A stretch of 64,000 nt of DNA, from assembly GCA_963756455.1 (NCBI GenBank), contig CAVWNC010000004.1:1612001-1676000 (forward strand). Direction: 5' to 3'. Made by a program: the position numbers and the translations under genes. The notes beneath the pieces are model-generated. The model did not search any database. It saw nothing but the letters and a program-made list of their open reading frames with translations, and was not told the DNA's origin. Positions 45,186 through 54,534 of this stretch are shown here, in pieces. The stretch comes from DASQPA01 sp963756455 (GTDB lineage: Bacteria > Acidobacteriota > Thermoanaerobaculia > Multivoradales > UBA5704). Positions within the stretch are counted from its first letter, which is position 1. Every line of letters begins with the position of its first letter.

Positions 45186-45779
45186 TCACAGGGCGGCGAG
45201 GGCGCCGAGCCGGGCTTCGAGGCCGTTCTTCAAATCGGGCCACTCCGCCGCGATGATGCTGTAGACGACCGTGTCGCGCATCTGGCCGTTGGCGCGGCAC
45301 TGGTAGTGGCGGAGCACCCCCTCGCGCCGGGCGCCCAGCTTCTCGATGGCTCGCTGGCTGTGGAGGTTGTTGAGGTCGGTCTTGAGCTGCACCCGGAGCA
45401 CCTGGAGCTCCTCGAAGGCGTGGCGGAGCAGGAGGAGCTTGCACTCCGGGTTGACCTGGGTTCCCTGGTGCGCCGTGGCGATCCAGGTGCGGCCGATCTC
45501 CAAGCCGTTGTGGGGCGGCCGGATCTCGAGGTATCCGGTGGAACCGATCGGCTCGCCCGTCTCCTTCAAGACGATCGCGAAGTCGAGGCTCGCCGGCTGC
45601 AGGAGGACGCGGTCGACGTAGGCCTCGAAGGCGACGTAGCTCCCGTCCCGGGGGAAGTCGGCGAACCAGCGGAAGACCTCCGGCCAGGCATGGCGGAAGA
45701 GCGGCTGCGCGTGGGCCACGGTCAACGGCTCCAGGCGGAGCGTCGGCCCGAGGAGGCAGACCGGCCAGACCTCCTTCAT
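45186..45779 (-). CDS. GNAT N-acetyltransferase, RimJ/RimL-like
   Basis: 197 aa. RimJ/RimL-type GNAT: GPTLRLEPLTVAHAQPLF, PIGSTGYLEIRPPHNGLEIGRTWIATAHQGTQVNPECKLLLLRHAFEEL (quoted in parts) and NNLHSQRAIEKLGARREGVLRHY with the N-x-x-S/A-x-R...E-K-L-G signature. Acceptor unknown. Its start overlaps the preceding GNAT stop by 4 bases (ATGA). Confidence 0.88.
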   Translation of the reverse strand: MKEVWPVCLLGPTLRLEPLTVAHAQPLFRHAWPEVFRWFADFPRDGSYVAFEAYVDRVLLQPASLDFAIVLKETGEPIGSTGYLEIRPPHNGLEIGRTWIATAHQGTQVNPECKLLLLRHAFEELQVLRVQLKTDLNNLHSQRAIEKLGARREGVLRHYQCRANGQMRDTVVYSIIAAEWPDLKNGLEARLGALAAL

Positions 45780-46285
45780 GCGCCGCTCTCGGTGGTCCCC
45801 GAGGGCCCCACGTTTGGGGCGGGCCGATCCCGCGCGTAGCGGCCCTTAGGGAGGCGCTCCATGAAGCGGTCGGGTGAGGCCAGCGGAGCCCAGCCGAATC
45901 GGCGGTAGAGCGAGTGGGCGTCGCGGGTGGCGAGGAGCCAGCGGCGGAGCGACTGGAGCTCCGGATGGTCGAGGACGCACTCGACGAGCCAGTTCCCCAG
46001 GCCCTGGCCGCGATAGGCGTCGAGGACGAAGACGTCGGCCAGGTAGGCGAAGGTGGCGTGGTCGCTCACCACCCGCGCGAAGCCCACCTGGAGAGCCGGT
46101 TCAGCCGGCGGCACCGGCGTCGTCCGGTAGAGCCCGAAGGGGATCGAGTGCGCGATCGAGCGCTCGACGGTCCGCCGCGGGATTCCCTCCGCCCAGTAGG
46201 AACGGGTGAGGAAGCCATGGACGACGTCGACGTCGACCCGGGCCGGGTCGTCGCTGACGACGAAATCCCCCTGTTTCCATTCCAT
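45776..46285 (-). CDS. GNAT N-acetyltransferase
   Basis: 169 aa, ATG start. GNAT core: YLADVFVLDAYRGQGLGNWLVECVLDHPELQSLRRW with the acetyl-CoA loop R-G-Q-G-L-G, then LATRDAHSLYRRFGWAPL. The N-terminal SYWAEGIPRRTVERSIAHSIPFGLY is typical of small stand-alone GNATs of this subgroup. Function unknown; coupled by a 4-base overlap to the RimJ/RimL-like gene. Confidence 0.9.
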   Translation of the reverse strand: MEWKQGDFVVSDDPARVDVDVVHGFLTRSYWAEGIPRRTVERSIAHSIPFGLYRTTPVPPAEPALQVGFARVVSDHATFAYLADVFVLDAYRGQGLGNWLVECVLDHPELQSLRRWLLATRDAHSLYRRFGWAPLASPDRFMERLPKGRYARDRPAPNVGPSGTTESGA

Positions 46286-46295
46286 GCCGGGCCCG

Positions 46296-46556
46296 CTAGG
46301 CCTCGCCCTCGCCGGAGACCGGCTCTTCGGCGGCGAGCCGGGTGTAGGTGCCGCTCCCGGTGTAGCGGATGGGATGGCCCTCGATCTCGGCCGGCAGCGT
46401 GGCGAGGAGAGCCGGGGCGTCGCTCGTCAAGTGGACGGCCAAGACATAGTTCCCCGCCTCGTCCCGCTCCACCCCCACGCCGATCACTTCCGGCCGGGCC
46501 ATGAGGAGCGCCCCGTGGCGGCGCTTCAAATCGCGGATCTCTTCTTCGGTCGCCAA
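46296..46556 (-). CDS. Stand-alone copy of the adjacent protease's N-terminal domain, 86 aa
   Basis: TTG start (MATEEEIRDL) with GGGAGATCC upstream. The protein shares its pattern with residues about 50-110 of the protease at 46590-47708: L-[AM]-x-x-x-V-[VI]-GVG-[IV] followed by A-V-[KH] and LPA-x-[LI]-[DE]-G-x-P-[VI]. I see no catalytic residues and no signal peptide. It lies 33 bases downstream of that protease gene on the same strand, so it may be an inhibitor, chaperone or regulatory partner. That role is inference. Confidence 0.6.
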   Translation of the reverse strand: MATEEEIRDLKRRHGALLMARPEVIGVGVERDEAGNYVLAVHLTSDAPALLATLPAEIEGHPIRYTGSGTYTRLAAEEPVSGEGEA

Positions 46557-46589
46557 GACGGATCTCCCAGGAGTGCAGAGTATATCCAG

Positions 46590-47708
46590 CTACGGTAGGA
46601 CGAGACGGACGTCCAAGACTCTCAAAACCTCGTCGATATGGCTCGCCGCCGAGTGGTTGGGCGAGCCGGCGAAAAGGAGCCCCACGGCCTTCCCCGTGCC
46701 GCGTTCGAGCACCGCCGCCCCCGAGTCGCCGGAATCCGAGAAGGCCTGGCCGCCCAGCCCCTGGATGAGGATCTGGCCGTGGAAGGTGACGGCACCGATG
46801 CCGTAGTCGACGCTCAGGTCGGTATCGATCGAGGTGATCCGGCCCACCCGGTAGCCGGTGGTGCGGCCGAACTTGTGGACCACCATGTCGATCGTCGCCG
46901 ACGCCGTCCCCTGGGGAGCACCGAGAAAGAGGACGTCCGGGCGCACCTCCTCCCCCGGGAGCAGCTCGGCGAGCGCGCAGTCGACGGCGTTGGGCTCGCT
47001 CGTCGAAAGCGGCACGAAACGGGTGAGGTGGGCGATCGGCGAGTCGTTGGGATTGCGGCCGTCGAGGAGCCCCGGCTGCAGGATGGGCCCGCCGACCGCC
47101 AGCCGGTTCTCGTCGGCGAGAACGTGGTTGTTGCTGATGATGTAGCGCTTCTCGCCGTCGCCATCGGTCGCGAGGAGGCCGAAGGTGCCCGCCATCGCCG
47201 AGTGTTGCTCGGGGTCGAGGAAGCCGACCGAGGAGCCGGGCTGGAGCGGACGGATGCGGTCGCGCGGATTGGGCAGGCTCGCCGCCGATGCCATCGATGC
47301 CGTCGATGCCTCGGTCGCCGGTATCGCCGGTGTCGCCGGGGCAGCCGGGGGGGAAACCGCCAGGCGATGGAACGTCCCCACCTGTTCGACGTCGACCGGG
47401 AGACCGTCGAGATGAGCGGGCAGCTGGTGCGCGTCGGGCACCTCGCCGAGCGGATACTTGACCCGGACGAGGAACTTGACCGCGAGCACCCCGGTGGCCC
47501 GGCCGGCCACGTGCTTCTCGCCGATCCCCACGCCCACGACGTTGCTCGCCAGAACCGGGCTCGCGGCGCTCCTCTGGCCATGCCGGGTGCGCGGCGCCCG
47601 GCCGAGGTGCTCTTCGGTCATCGCCCGCTTGGCGGCGCGCAGAGCGTCGAACCGCTCCGGGTGCGGCATGAGGAAATGGCTGGAGGGCAGGGGTCGCCGG
47701 GCGGTCAT
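46590..47708 (-). CDS. Trypsin-fold serine protease with novel N-terminal domain
   Basis: 372 aa, ATG start. The C-terminal half is a chymotrypsin-like peptidase with the full triad: H195 in SNNHVLADEN, D243 in NAVDCALAEL and S329 in DSGDSGAAVL. Residues about 50-110 form the same domain as the 86-aa neighbour. A Thr/Ala/Ser-rich linker (about 118-148) is encoded by 9-base repeats. No signal peptide, so it may act in the cytoplasm or be exported otherwise. A DUF4440 gene is 14 bases upstream. Confidence 0.85.
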   Translation of the reverse strand: MTARRPLPSSHFLMPHPERFDALRAAKRAMTEEHLGRAPRTRHGQRSAASPVLASNVVGVGIGEKHVAGRATGVLAVKFLVRVKYPLGEVPDAHQLPAHLDGLPVDVEQVGTFHRLAVSPPAAPATPAIPATEASTASMASAASLPNPRDRIRPLQPGSSVGFLDPEQHSAMAGTFGLLATDGDGEKRYIISNNHVLADENRLAVGGPILQPGLLDGRNPNDSPIAHLTRFVPLSTSEPNAVDCALAELLPGEEVRPDVLFLGAPQGTASATIDMVVHKFGRTTGYRVGRITSIDTDLSVDYGIGAVTFHGQILIQGLGGQAFSDSGDSGAAVLERGTGKAVGLLFAGSPNHSAASHIDEVLRVLDVRLVLP

Positions 47709-47722
47709 CGGGACGAGCCTCT

Positions 47723-48274
47723 CTACGGGCCCAAACGGGTCGACTGCCAGGCGACGAGCAGCCAGCGCCCGTGGCGCCGCGCGTAGACGCTCTGGAAGCG
47801 GGCCGGGAAAGCGAGGTTCTTGCCTTCCGACACCGCCTGGATCTCGATCCGGCCGGTGACCACGGCTCCCGCCTCGCCCAGCATCCGCACCTCGACCTCG
47901 CTGGGGTGGAGGGCGAGATAGCGCAACTGGCCGGAAGTGAGCTTCGCGAGAAAGTGCGCCTTGCTGTCGACCTCGCCGGTCGAATGCGTGTAGGTCAAGT
48001 CCTCGCCGAGCATCCGTTCGAGGCTCCCCGTATCTCCCTTGACCATGGACTGGAAGCGCAGGAGCTCCTCGCCGCGGACCGCCTCGGCCGGCGCTCCCGA
48101 GGCGTATCCCGGAGGGCTCGGAGCGGCCGGAAGGGTGGCCGGCCCAGGCGTCGTCTCCGGCAGGGCCGGTTGGGGCGGCTGGGCGAGGCTCCAGGTAGGG
48201 ACGACCAGGCCGAGCAGCAGGGCGAACGCCGGCGCCGCTCTACGGATCGCACGCAAGGGTTTGTCGAACATCAT
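47723..48274 (-). CDS. Exported DUF4440/SnoaL-like protein
   Basis: 183 aa. ATGATG start chosen for the GAGGAG before it; the N-terminus is a signal peptide (FALLLGLVVPTWSLAQ) followed by a Pro-rich linker. The C-terminal domain (EELLRFQSMVKGDTGSLERMLGEDLTYTHSTGEVDSKAHFLAKLTSG in parts) fits the NTF2-like DUF4440 fold, ending HGRWLLVAWQSTRL. Such domains bind small ligands or act as accessory subunits. First gene of the leftward set. Confidence 0.85.
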   Translation of the reverse strand: MMFDKPLRAIRRAAPAFALLLGLVVPTWSLAQPPQPALPETTPGPATLPAAPSPPGYASGAPAEAVRGEELLRFQSMVKGDTGSLERMLGEDLTYTHSTGEVDSKAHFLAKLTSGQLRYLALHPSEVEVRMLGEAGAVVTGRIEIQAVSEGKNLAFPARFQSVYARRHGRWLLVAWQSTRLGP

Positions 48275-48345
48275 CCGCTCCTCGCCGGTTTTCAGCCCGC
48301 AGAGTCTAGCAGAGGTAGAATCCGGCCTCCGAGCCAGGCCCTCCG

Positions 48346-49533
48346 ATGCCTCCGATGCCCGCAACCGACCTGTCCGCCCCTCCTCCCTTGTCCGGCCTCC
48401 GGGTCCTCGATCTCTCGCGGGTCCTCGCCGGGCCGCTCTGCACCATGGTTCTGGGCGACCTGGGAGCGGAGGTGATCAAGGTCGAGCGGCTGGGGAGCGG
48501 CGACGAGACCCGGCAGTGGGGGCCGCCCTGGGTCGAAGGTCCGGAAGGGCGGGAGAGCGCGTATTTCCTGGCCGCCAACCGCAACAAGCGCTCGGTCGTA
48601 GCCGATCTCGCCACCCCGGAGGGCCAGGCTTTCGTCCGCCGGCTCGCCGCCACCGCCGACGTGGCGATCGAGAACTTCGCCCCCGGCACCCTGGAGCGCT
48701 GGGGGCTCGGCTACGAGGCTCTCGCCGCCGCCAACCCCGGCCTCATCTTCTGCTCGATCACCGGTTACGGCGCCGAAGGCCCGGAGGCGGGCCGGCCGGG
48801 CTACGACTTCGCGATCCAGGCCCGCGCCGGCTGGATGGCGGTGACCGGCGAGCCCGCGGGGACGCCCATGAAGACCGGGGTCGCCTTCGTGGACGTCCTG
48901 ACCGGCCAGAACGCCGCGATCGCCATCCTGGCCGCCCTTCACGAGCGCACCCGCTCCGGAAAGGGTCAGAAGATCGAGGTCGCCCTCTTCGACACCGCCG
49001 TCGCCGGCCTCTTGAACGTCGCCCAGGCCGCCCTCGTGACCGGCAAAGAGCCGGCGCGGCACGGCAATGCCCATCCCACGATCGTCCCCTACGAGGCCTT
49101 CCCCACCGCCGACCGCCCCTTCGTGCTCGCCGTGGGCAACGACGCTCAGTGGCAGCGGCTCTGTAAGGCGCTCGAACGCCCCGATCTCGGAGCCGATCCC
49201 CGCTTCGCCACCAATCCCGGAAGGGTCGAAGCGAGAGCCGAGCTCTCCGCGGTCTTAAGTCAGATTTTCGCTACCCGCCCCGCCGCACACTGGCTGGCGC
49301 TCTTCGACACCGCTGGAGTGCCGTGCGCTCCCGTCCAGAGCGTCGGAGAAGCCCTCGCCGATCCGGTCCTCCGGGAACGCGCCGGGCTTTGGGAGATGGC
49401 GGGGGCGAGCTTCGGAAAGGTCGAGACGGTGGCGTCCCCCCTGCGCTTCTCGCGCACCCCGGCGCGGTTGGCCTGGCCGGCGCCGGGGTTGGGGGAGCAT
49501 GGGGAGGAGATCGAGCGGGAGGGGTGGGGGTAG
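48346..49533 (+). CDS. CaiB/BaiF family CoA transferase
   Basis: 395 aa. Class III CoA transferase: PLSGLRVLDLSRVLAGPLCTMVLGDLGAEVIKVERLGSGDETR, NKRSVVADLATPEGQ, the catalytic Asp in YDFAIQARAGWMAVTGEPAGTPMKTGVAFVDVLTGQ and C-terminal PLRFSRTPARL (all quoted in parts below 20). It moves CoA between acyl groups (formyl-CoA, succinyl-CoA or similar); the acyl pair is not readable. Divergent from the DUF4440 gene. Confidence 0.92.
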   Translation: MPPMPATDLSAPPPLSGLRVLDLSRVLAGPLCTMVLGDLGAEVIKVERLGSGDETRQWGPPWVEGPEGRESAYFLAANRNKRSVVADLATPEGQAFVRRLAATADVAIENFAPGTLERWGLGYEALAAANPGLIFCSITGYGAEGPEAGRPGYDFAIQARAGWMAVTGEPAGTPMKTGVAFVDVLTGQNAAIAILAALHERTRSGKGQKIEVALFDTAVAGLLNVAQAALVTGKEPARHGNAHPTIVPYEAFPTADRPFVLAVGNDAQWQRLCKALERPDLGADPRFATNPGRVEARAELSAVLSQIFATRPAAHWLALFDTAGVPCAPVQSVGEALADPVLRERAGLWEMAGASFGKVETVASPLRFSRTPARLAWPAPGLGEHGEEIEREGWG

Positions 49534-49548
49534 GGAATACGCGCGTCT

Positions 49549-50115
49549 TCAGCTGCCCAAAACTCGGTCGAGCAAATCCTCGATCTCCAGAGACTCAGCC
49601 CAACGGCGCAGATAGGTGAGATCCAGACGCTCCCCCTGCGTCCGGACGATGCCTAGAATGTCATTCCACTGCCGGTCCGAGGTCTCACCGCCAAGCCGGT
49701 ACCAATGAAGCTTGCGCAAGAGGATGTCCTCGGCAGACTTGATGACGACGGTTCTCTCCGGGTCCTCGATGGCGAATGGAACACCCCTGGCGAGCTCGCT
49801 CCGATCGAATCCCTTGGCGCTGGGGGGAAAGACGTCGATCTTGAAGCCGGAGTCCAGATGGATGAGGTTGAAGTGAGTATGGCGGGTGATCGCGCGACGG
49901 ATAGCTTCGTCGTCCAGGTAAAAATCTTTCTCCAGCCGGGTGACGAAATCGGGGACCGCCGATTGAGGTAGATCTGCGACGAGATCGAGATCCAGGGTCT
50001 GCCGCGGGAGACCATGGATCGAGCTCGCGAACGAACCGCCGACGTGGTAACGGACGCCGAGACCCTCCAGGACGTCGATCACGAGCAGGGGAATCCCCCA
50101 GACCAGTCCGGCCAT
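49549..50115 (-). CDS. Nucleotidyltransferase, AbiEii/MNT-like toxin candidate
   Basis: 188 aa. Starts at ATG MAGLVWG, 4 bases after the preceding stop. Contains the nucleotidyltransferase site VGGSFASSIHGLPRQTLDLDLVADL (G-S-x10-13-D-x-D) and a later acidic residue in DSGFKIDVFP, then EDILLRKLHWYRLGGETSDRQWNDILGI. This fits the PF08843/AbiEii-like or DUF6036-type group. Such enzymes are toxins in AbiE and MenT-type systems. Somewhat lower GC than neighbours. Confidence 0.8.
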   Translation of the reverse strand: MAGLVWGIPLLVIDVLEGLGVRYHVGGSFASSIHGLPRQTLDLDLVADLPQSAVPDFVTRLEKDFYLDDEAIRRAITRHTHFNLIHLDSGFKIDVFPPSAKGFDRSELARGVPFAIEDPERTVVIKSAEDILLRKLHWYRLGGETSDRQWNDILGIVRTQGERLDLTYLRRWAESLEIEDLLDRVLGS

Positions 50116-50119
50116 TCTC

Positions 50120-50434
50120 TTAGGGGCGCTCTTCCGGGAGCGGACCGTAGACTCGGGTGGCGAGCTCTTCCCCGAGCTCGAGACCGATGAGGCGGCGGTG
50201 GAGCTCCTCCGGTCCCGCCTCGGGATGGCGAGCCCGCAGGCCAGCCAGGGTGAGCGCTCGCGAGGTGTCGATAGCCTCTGCGACCAGCTGCGCCTTGCGC
50301 CCGAGCGGCATGTTCCGGAAGATCGCAAGCTGCACCTTCTCGGCCTCGGGATCGGTGTCGGGCGAGAGGGTAGGGTGCGGGATCTCGTGGGGCCGGAGCT
50401 TTCGAACGCCGTCCATGGCTGCATCGTAACGCAT
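50120..50434 (-). CDS. Putative partner (antitoxin-like) of the nucleotidyltransferase
   Basis: 104 aa, ATG start. Helical protein with IFRNMPLGRKAQLVAEAIDTSRALTLAGLRARHPEAGPEELHRRL (in parts) and LELGEELATRVYGPL. Proteins of this pattern commonly sit immediately before a nucleotidyltransferase, as here with a 4-base gap. A regulator or antitoxin role is inferred from arrangement; no DNA-binding motif is obvious. Confidence 0.6.
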   Translation of the reverse strand: MRYDAAMDGVRKLRPHEIPHPTLSPDTDPEAEKVQLAIFRNMPLGRKAQLVAEAIDTSRALTLAGLRARHPEAGPEELHRRLIGLELGEELATRVYGPLPEERP

Positions 50435-50455
50435 GCCTGGTATTTCCCTGGGAGA

Positions 50456-50482
50456 AGAGCTCGGCGGTTTGAGGTCGAAGAC
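50456..50482 (+). repeat. 27-bp direct repeat, copy 2
   Basis: Exact copy of 41854-41880, located between pyrE and the antitoxin-like gene. It is preceded by TATTTCCCTGGGAG, the inverted end of the dispersed GGACGCCAGCG repeat. Confidence 0.85.
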
Positions 50483-50522
50483 TCGGTACAGGCTGGAACC
50501 TTCTTACGACCTGCCCGGTCCC

Positions 50523-51114
50523 CTACGCCCCCGGCCGGCTCCCCGGCTTCTCCGGCGTCCCGCCCGCCTGGCAGAGCGGACACTCCGCCGCCGTGTAGGA
50601 AGGTAAATTGAGCTCCAGGAGCGACTTGTAGGGGAGGTCGAAGGGATTGCGGCCGGCGGTGCGGTCGATGATCGAGCCGATCGCGACGACCCTCGCGCCG
50701 CGGGCGGTGGCGAGGGCGGCGGTTTCTAGCGTCGAGCGGCCGGTCGTCACGACGTCCTCGATCACCACCACCCGCTCTCCCGGGCGGAGGGTGAAGCCCC
50801 GCCGGAGGCCCATCTCCTCGCCTTTTCTCTCGGCGAAGCGGAAGTGGACCCCCAAGGCCGCCGCGACCTCGTGGCCGATGACGATCCCTCCCAGGGCCGG
50901 CGAGAGGACGGAATCGGGGTGGAACGGGTGCAGCTCCTCGGCCAGCTCCTTCCCCACCCGCCTCGCGCGCACCGGATCTTCGAGGAGGAGCGCGCACTGC
51001 ACGTAGGCCGGCGAGTGAAGGCCGGAGGAGAGGAGGAAGTGGCCGTGGCGGAGGGCGCCGCTCTCTTCGAGGAGCCTCGTCACGAGGCTCTGGGTCTCAA
51101 GGTTAGTCGCGGTC

Positions 51115-51128
<14 letters not shown>
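50523..51128 (-). CDS. pyrE: Orotate phosphoribosyltransferase
   Basis: 201 aa, GTG start (GAGGGGG upstream). Transfers PRPP ribose-phosphate to orotate in pyrimidine synthesis. It has the PRPP loop VVVIEDVVTTGRSTLE, the N-terminal GHFLLSSGLHSPAYVQ and SPALGGIVIGHEVA. A C-terminal tail holds a Cys pair (CPLCQAGG). Its start overlaps the NtrC-type regulator by 14 bases. Length fits OPRTases of the longer bacterial type. Confidence 0.93.
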
Positions 51129-52500
<1,372 letters not shown>

Positions 52501-52675
52501 AGGGTTTGCTCGCGACGCTTCAGTCTAGCAAGAAAGGGGCCGCGGACGCCCGCGGGTTCCAACGGACTCTGCGCTCTCTATTGCACCACCCGAGCCGAGG
52601 CCGACCTCCAAGCCCGGGCGGTGCTACTCTTCTCCCGACCGCTCTCCGGTCCTCCCGGCCGTGGCCCGGCATCCC

Positions 52676-53299
52676 ATGCCCTTCGCTCTCGACACCATCC
52701 GCCAGGCCTTGGCCCAACACCGGCCGCAGCTCGTCGAGCCCGAGCCGCACCACTCGGAGGCCGCGGTGGCGCTCGTCCTCGCCGGGGAGCCGGAGCTGTC
52801 GCTCTGCCTCATCCGGCGCTCCGAACGGGCGGACGACCCGTGGTCCGGCCATATGGCCCTCCCCGGCGGACGGGCCTCGCTCCACGATCCGCACCCCGAG
52901 GCGGTGGCGGAGCGGGAGACCTTCGAAGAGGTCGGGCTCGCCCTCGAAGAGAGACACCGTCTGGGCGCCCTCTCGCACGTCCTGGTCCGCCTGGGCGGGA
53001 AAGATCTCCGGATGGTGCTCTCCTCCTTCGTCTACTACCTCGGCCCGGAGCTCCTCCCCTTCGCCCCCGATCCCGCCGAGGTGGCGGAAGCCTTCTGGGT
53101 CCCCCTCGCCCACCTCTGGGACCCGGCGAACGCCAACTCCCTCGAATGGGAGCGCGAGGGCCAACGCCTGGTCTACCCCTCGATCCGCTTCCGCGGCCAT
53201 GCCATCTGGGGGCTCACCCTGCGCGTGCTGACTCTCTTCTCCGACGTCTTGGACGCCCCTCTCCCCCACCTCGAAGAGATCCCGGGGCTCGGACGCTGA
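52676..53299 (+). CDS. Nudix hydrolase, CoA pyrophosphatase-like (NudL type)
   Basis: 207 aa from ATG (a GTG five codons earlier is possible). Nudix box in GHMALPGGRASLHDPHPEAVAERETFEEVGL (G-x5-E-x7-RE-x2-EE-x-G), with the PGGR and RETFEEVG cores visible, and the NudL-type lead LCLIRRSERADDPWSGHMALPGGR (in parts). It likely cleaves CoA or similar nucleotides to phosphopantetheine products. Divergent from the NtrC-type gene. Confidence 0.88.
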   Translation: MPFALDTIRQALAQHRPQLVEPEPHHSEAAVALVLAGEPELSLCLIRRSERADDPWSGHMALPGGRASLHDPHPEAVAERETFEEVGLALEERHRLGALSHVLVRLGGKDLRMVLSSFVYYLGPELLPFAPDPAEVAEAFWVPLAHLWDPANANSLEWEREGQRLVYPSIRFRGHAIWGLTLRVLTLFSDVLDAPLPHLEEIPGLGR

Positions 53300-53325
53300 A
53301 GCGGCTGCTGCCCCTGCCGTCATCT

Positions 53326-53349
53326 CTCCTGACACCACGCTGTCAGGAG
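53326..53349. repeat. 9-bp hairpin after the Nudix gene
   Basis: CTCCTGACA (53326-53334) pairs with TGTCAGGAG (53341-53349) over a 6-base loop. No T-run follows. It may be a weak terminator or an operator-type palindrome. The rest of 53300-53523 holds a short open frame (ending GKKGV*) that I do not accept as a gene. Confidence 0.5.
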
Positions 53350-53523
53350 CCCTGCTCCAGACTCGACCGGATCGCGGAGCCGGAGGTGCTGGAGGAGGGG
53401 TTTTCGGTGGAAGCGGGGCAGCGGTTGGAGGATTTTTTGGTGCGGGTCCGGGGGAAGAAAGGGGTCTAGGCCCTTCCCGGATGCAAGTCGCCCGACGTGG
53501 TACGATTCCAAGGGAGATTCATC

Positions 53524-53805
53524 ATGCCGCGCCAAAAAGTCGCCATCTCAATTTCTGAAGAGACCGCACGCCAACTTCCCAGCTCTCCTGAAGAGCGTCA
53601 GGAGGTTCTCGTCCTCGGCCTTCGGGAGTGGAAGGTGCGCCAGGCGCTCGCTGCCTATGCCCGCGGTGAGGGGTCGCTCGCCTTCGCCGCTCATCAGGCA
53701 GGGGTCTCCCTGCGAGAGATCATTCCCCTGGCCTATGCCCATGGCCTCTCGCCAAAAGTCGATCCGACCGAGATCGAAGACCTGAAGTCGCTACTCGACC
53801 GGTGA
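53524..53805 (+). CDS. UPF0175 family antitoxin-like protein
   Basis: 93 aa, ATG after GGAGA. UPF0175 pattern: VAISISEETARQLPSSPEERQEVLVLGLREWKVRQALAAYARGEGSLAFAAHQAGVSLREIIPLAYAHGL (in parts), an RHH/HTH-like helical antitoxin. It overlaps by 4 bases the DUF3368 gene that follows. This antitoxin/PIN-like pairing is a common type II module. Confidence 0.88.
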   Translation: MPRQKVAISISEETARQLPSSPEERQEVLVLGLREWKVRQALAAYARGEGSLAFAAHQAGVSLREIIPLAYAHGLSPKVDPTEIEDLKSLLDR

Positions 53806-54341
53806 AGGTCGTCGCCGACGCCGGACCGCTGATGGCATTCGCCAAAATTGGCGGGCTTGATGCGCTCTTTCGTCTGTTCCCAAAGATCTGTACACCTCCT
53901 GCGGTTTACGAGGAGCTGGTCACAGCCGGACTGCGGCTCGGAGCGCCCGATGCCGGCCTCCTTGAGGGTTTCTATCGCTCAGGCCAGATCGAGGTCAGAT
54001 CTTTAAGCCTGTCCCGTCCGCAGGGGGAGTTGCTCGGGGCTGGCGAGGCCGAGAGCATTCGACTGACGATCGAGCAACGGGCCGACTGGCTTCTTGTCGA
54101 CGATTCCGAGGCCCGGCTTGCGGCATCGGCTCAATTGAAGACCGCTGAGCTCGACACGCGGGTCACCGGAACTCTTGGAGTTATCCTTTTGGCCTGGCGA
54201 AGAAGGAAGATCCCTCGGCAGATCGCTTTGGACCTTGTCGACTCCCTGAGCGCGCGACCGGACATTTGGATCAGCGCCCACCTCTGCCGACAGGTTCGAG
54301 AAATCCTTCAGAAAGAGTCCGCCGGTCCGGAGAGGGCTTGA
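53802..54341 (+). CDS. DUF3368 PIN-like toxin candidate
   Basis: 179 aa, GTG start overlapping the antitoxin stop (GTGA). DUF3368/PIN-like: VVADAGPLMAFAKIGGLDAL with D6, CTPPAVYEELV, LGAGEAESIRLTIEQRADWLLVDDSEARLAA (in parts). The acidic residues (D6, E in GEAES, DD) fit the PIN metal site. An endoribonuclease toxin is inferred from the family. Confidence 0.85.
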   Translation: MKVVADAGPLMAFAKIGGLDALFRLFPKICTPPAVYEELVTAGLRLGAPDAGLLEGFYRSGQIEVRSLSLSRPQGELLGAGEAESIRLTIEQRADWLLVDDSEARLAASAQLKTAELDTRVTGTLGVILLAWRRRKIPRQIALDLVDSLSARPDIWISAHLCRQVREILQKESAGPERA

Positions 54342-54394
54342 CACCCCCCGGGAACACCCCGACCCCGCCGTTTGTTCTCAAAAGGAGCCGGCGA

Positions 54395-54414
54395 GGACGC
54401 CAGCGCTCCCAGGG
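54395..54414 (+). repeat. Dispersed GGACGCCAGCG repeat, copy C
   Basis: Uninterrupted copy GGACGCCAGCGCTCCCAGGG, followed by AAAATA. It lies between the DUF3368 gene and msrA; the match extends left to GCCGGCGA (54387). It is the reference for the intron insertion junction. Confidence 0.85.
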
Positions 54415-54534
54415 AAAATACTCCCAGTCCGCCGGAGCCCGTTCCCTAAATCCGCGGCCCTCCCGGCAGCGTATCGAAAAGAAGCACGGGCGCACTCGCG
54501 CGGCTCGCTGCGATCTTGAGGTAAGGAAGGCACC

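Noticed and set aside
53300..53469. Small gene ending GKKGV* after the Nudix gene
   Set aside because: No start with a ribosome site and no recognisable protein; only the last 30 codons look protein-like.
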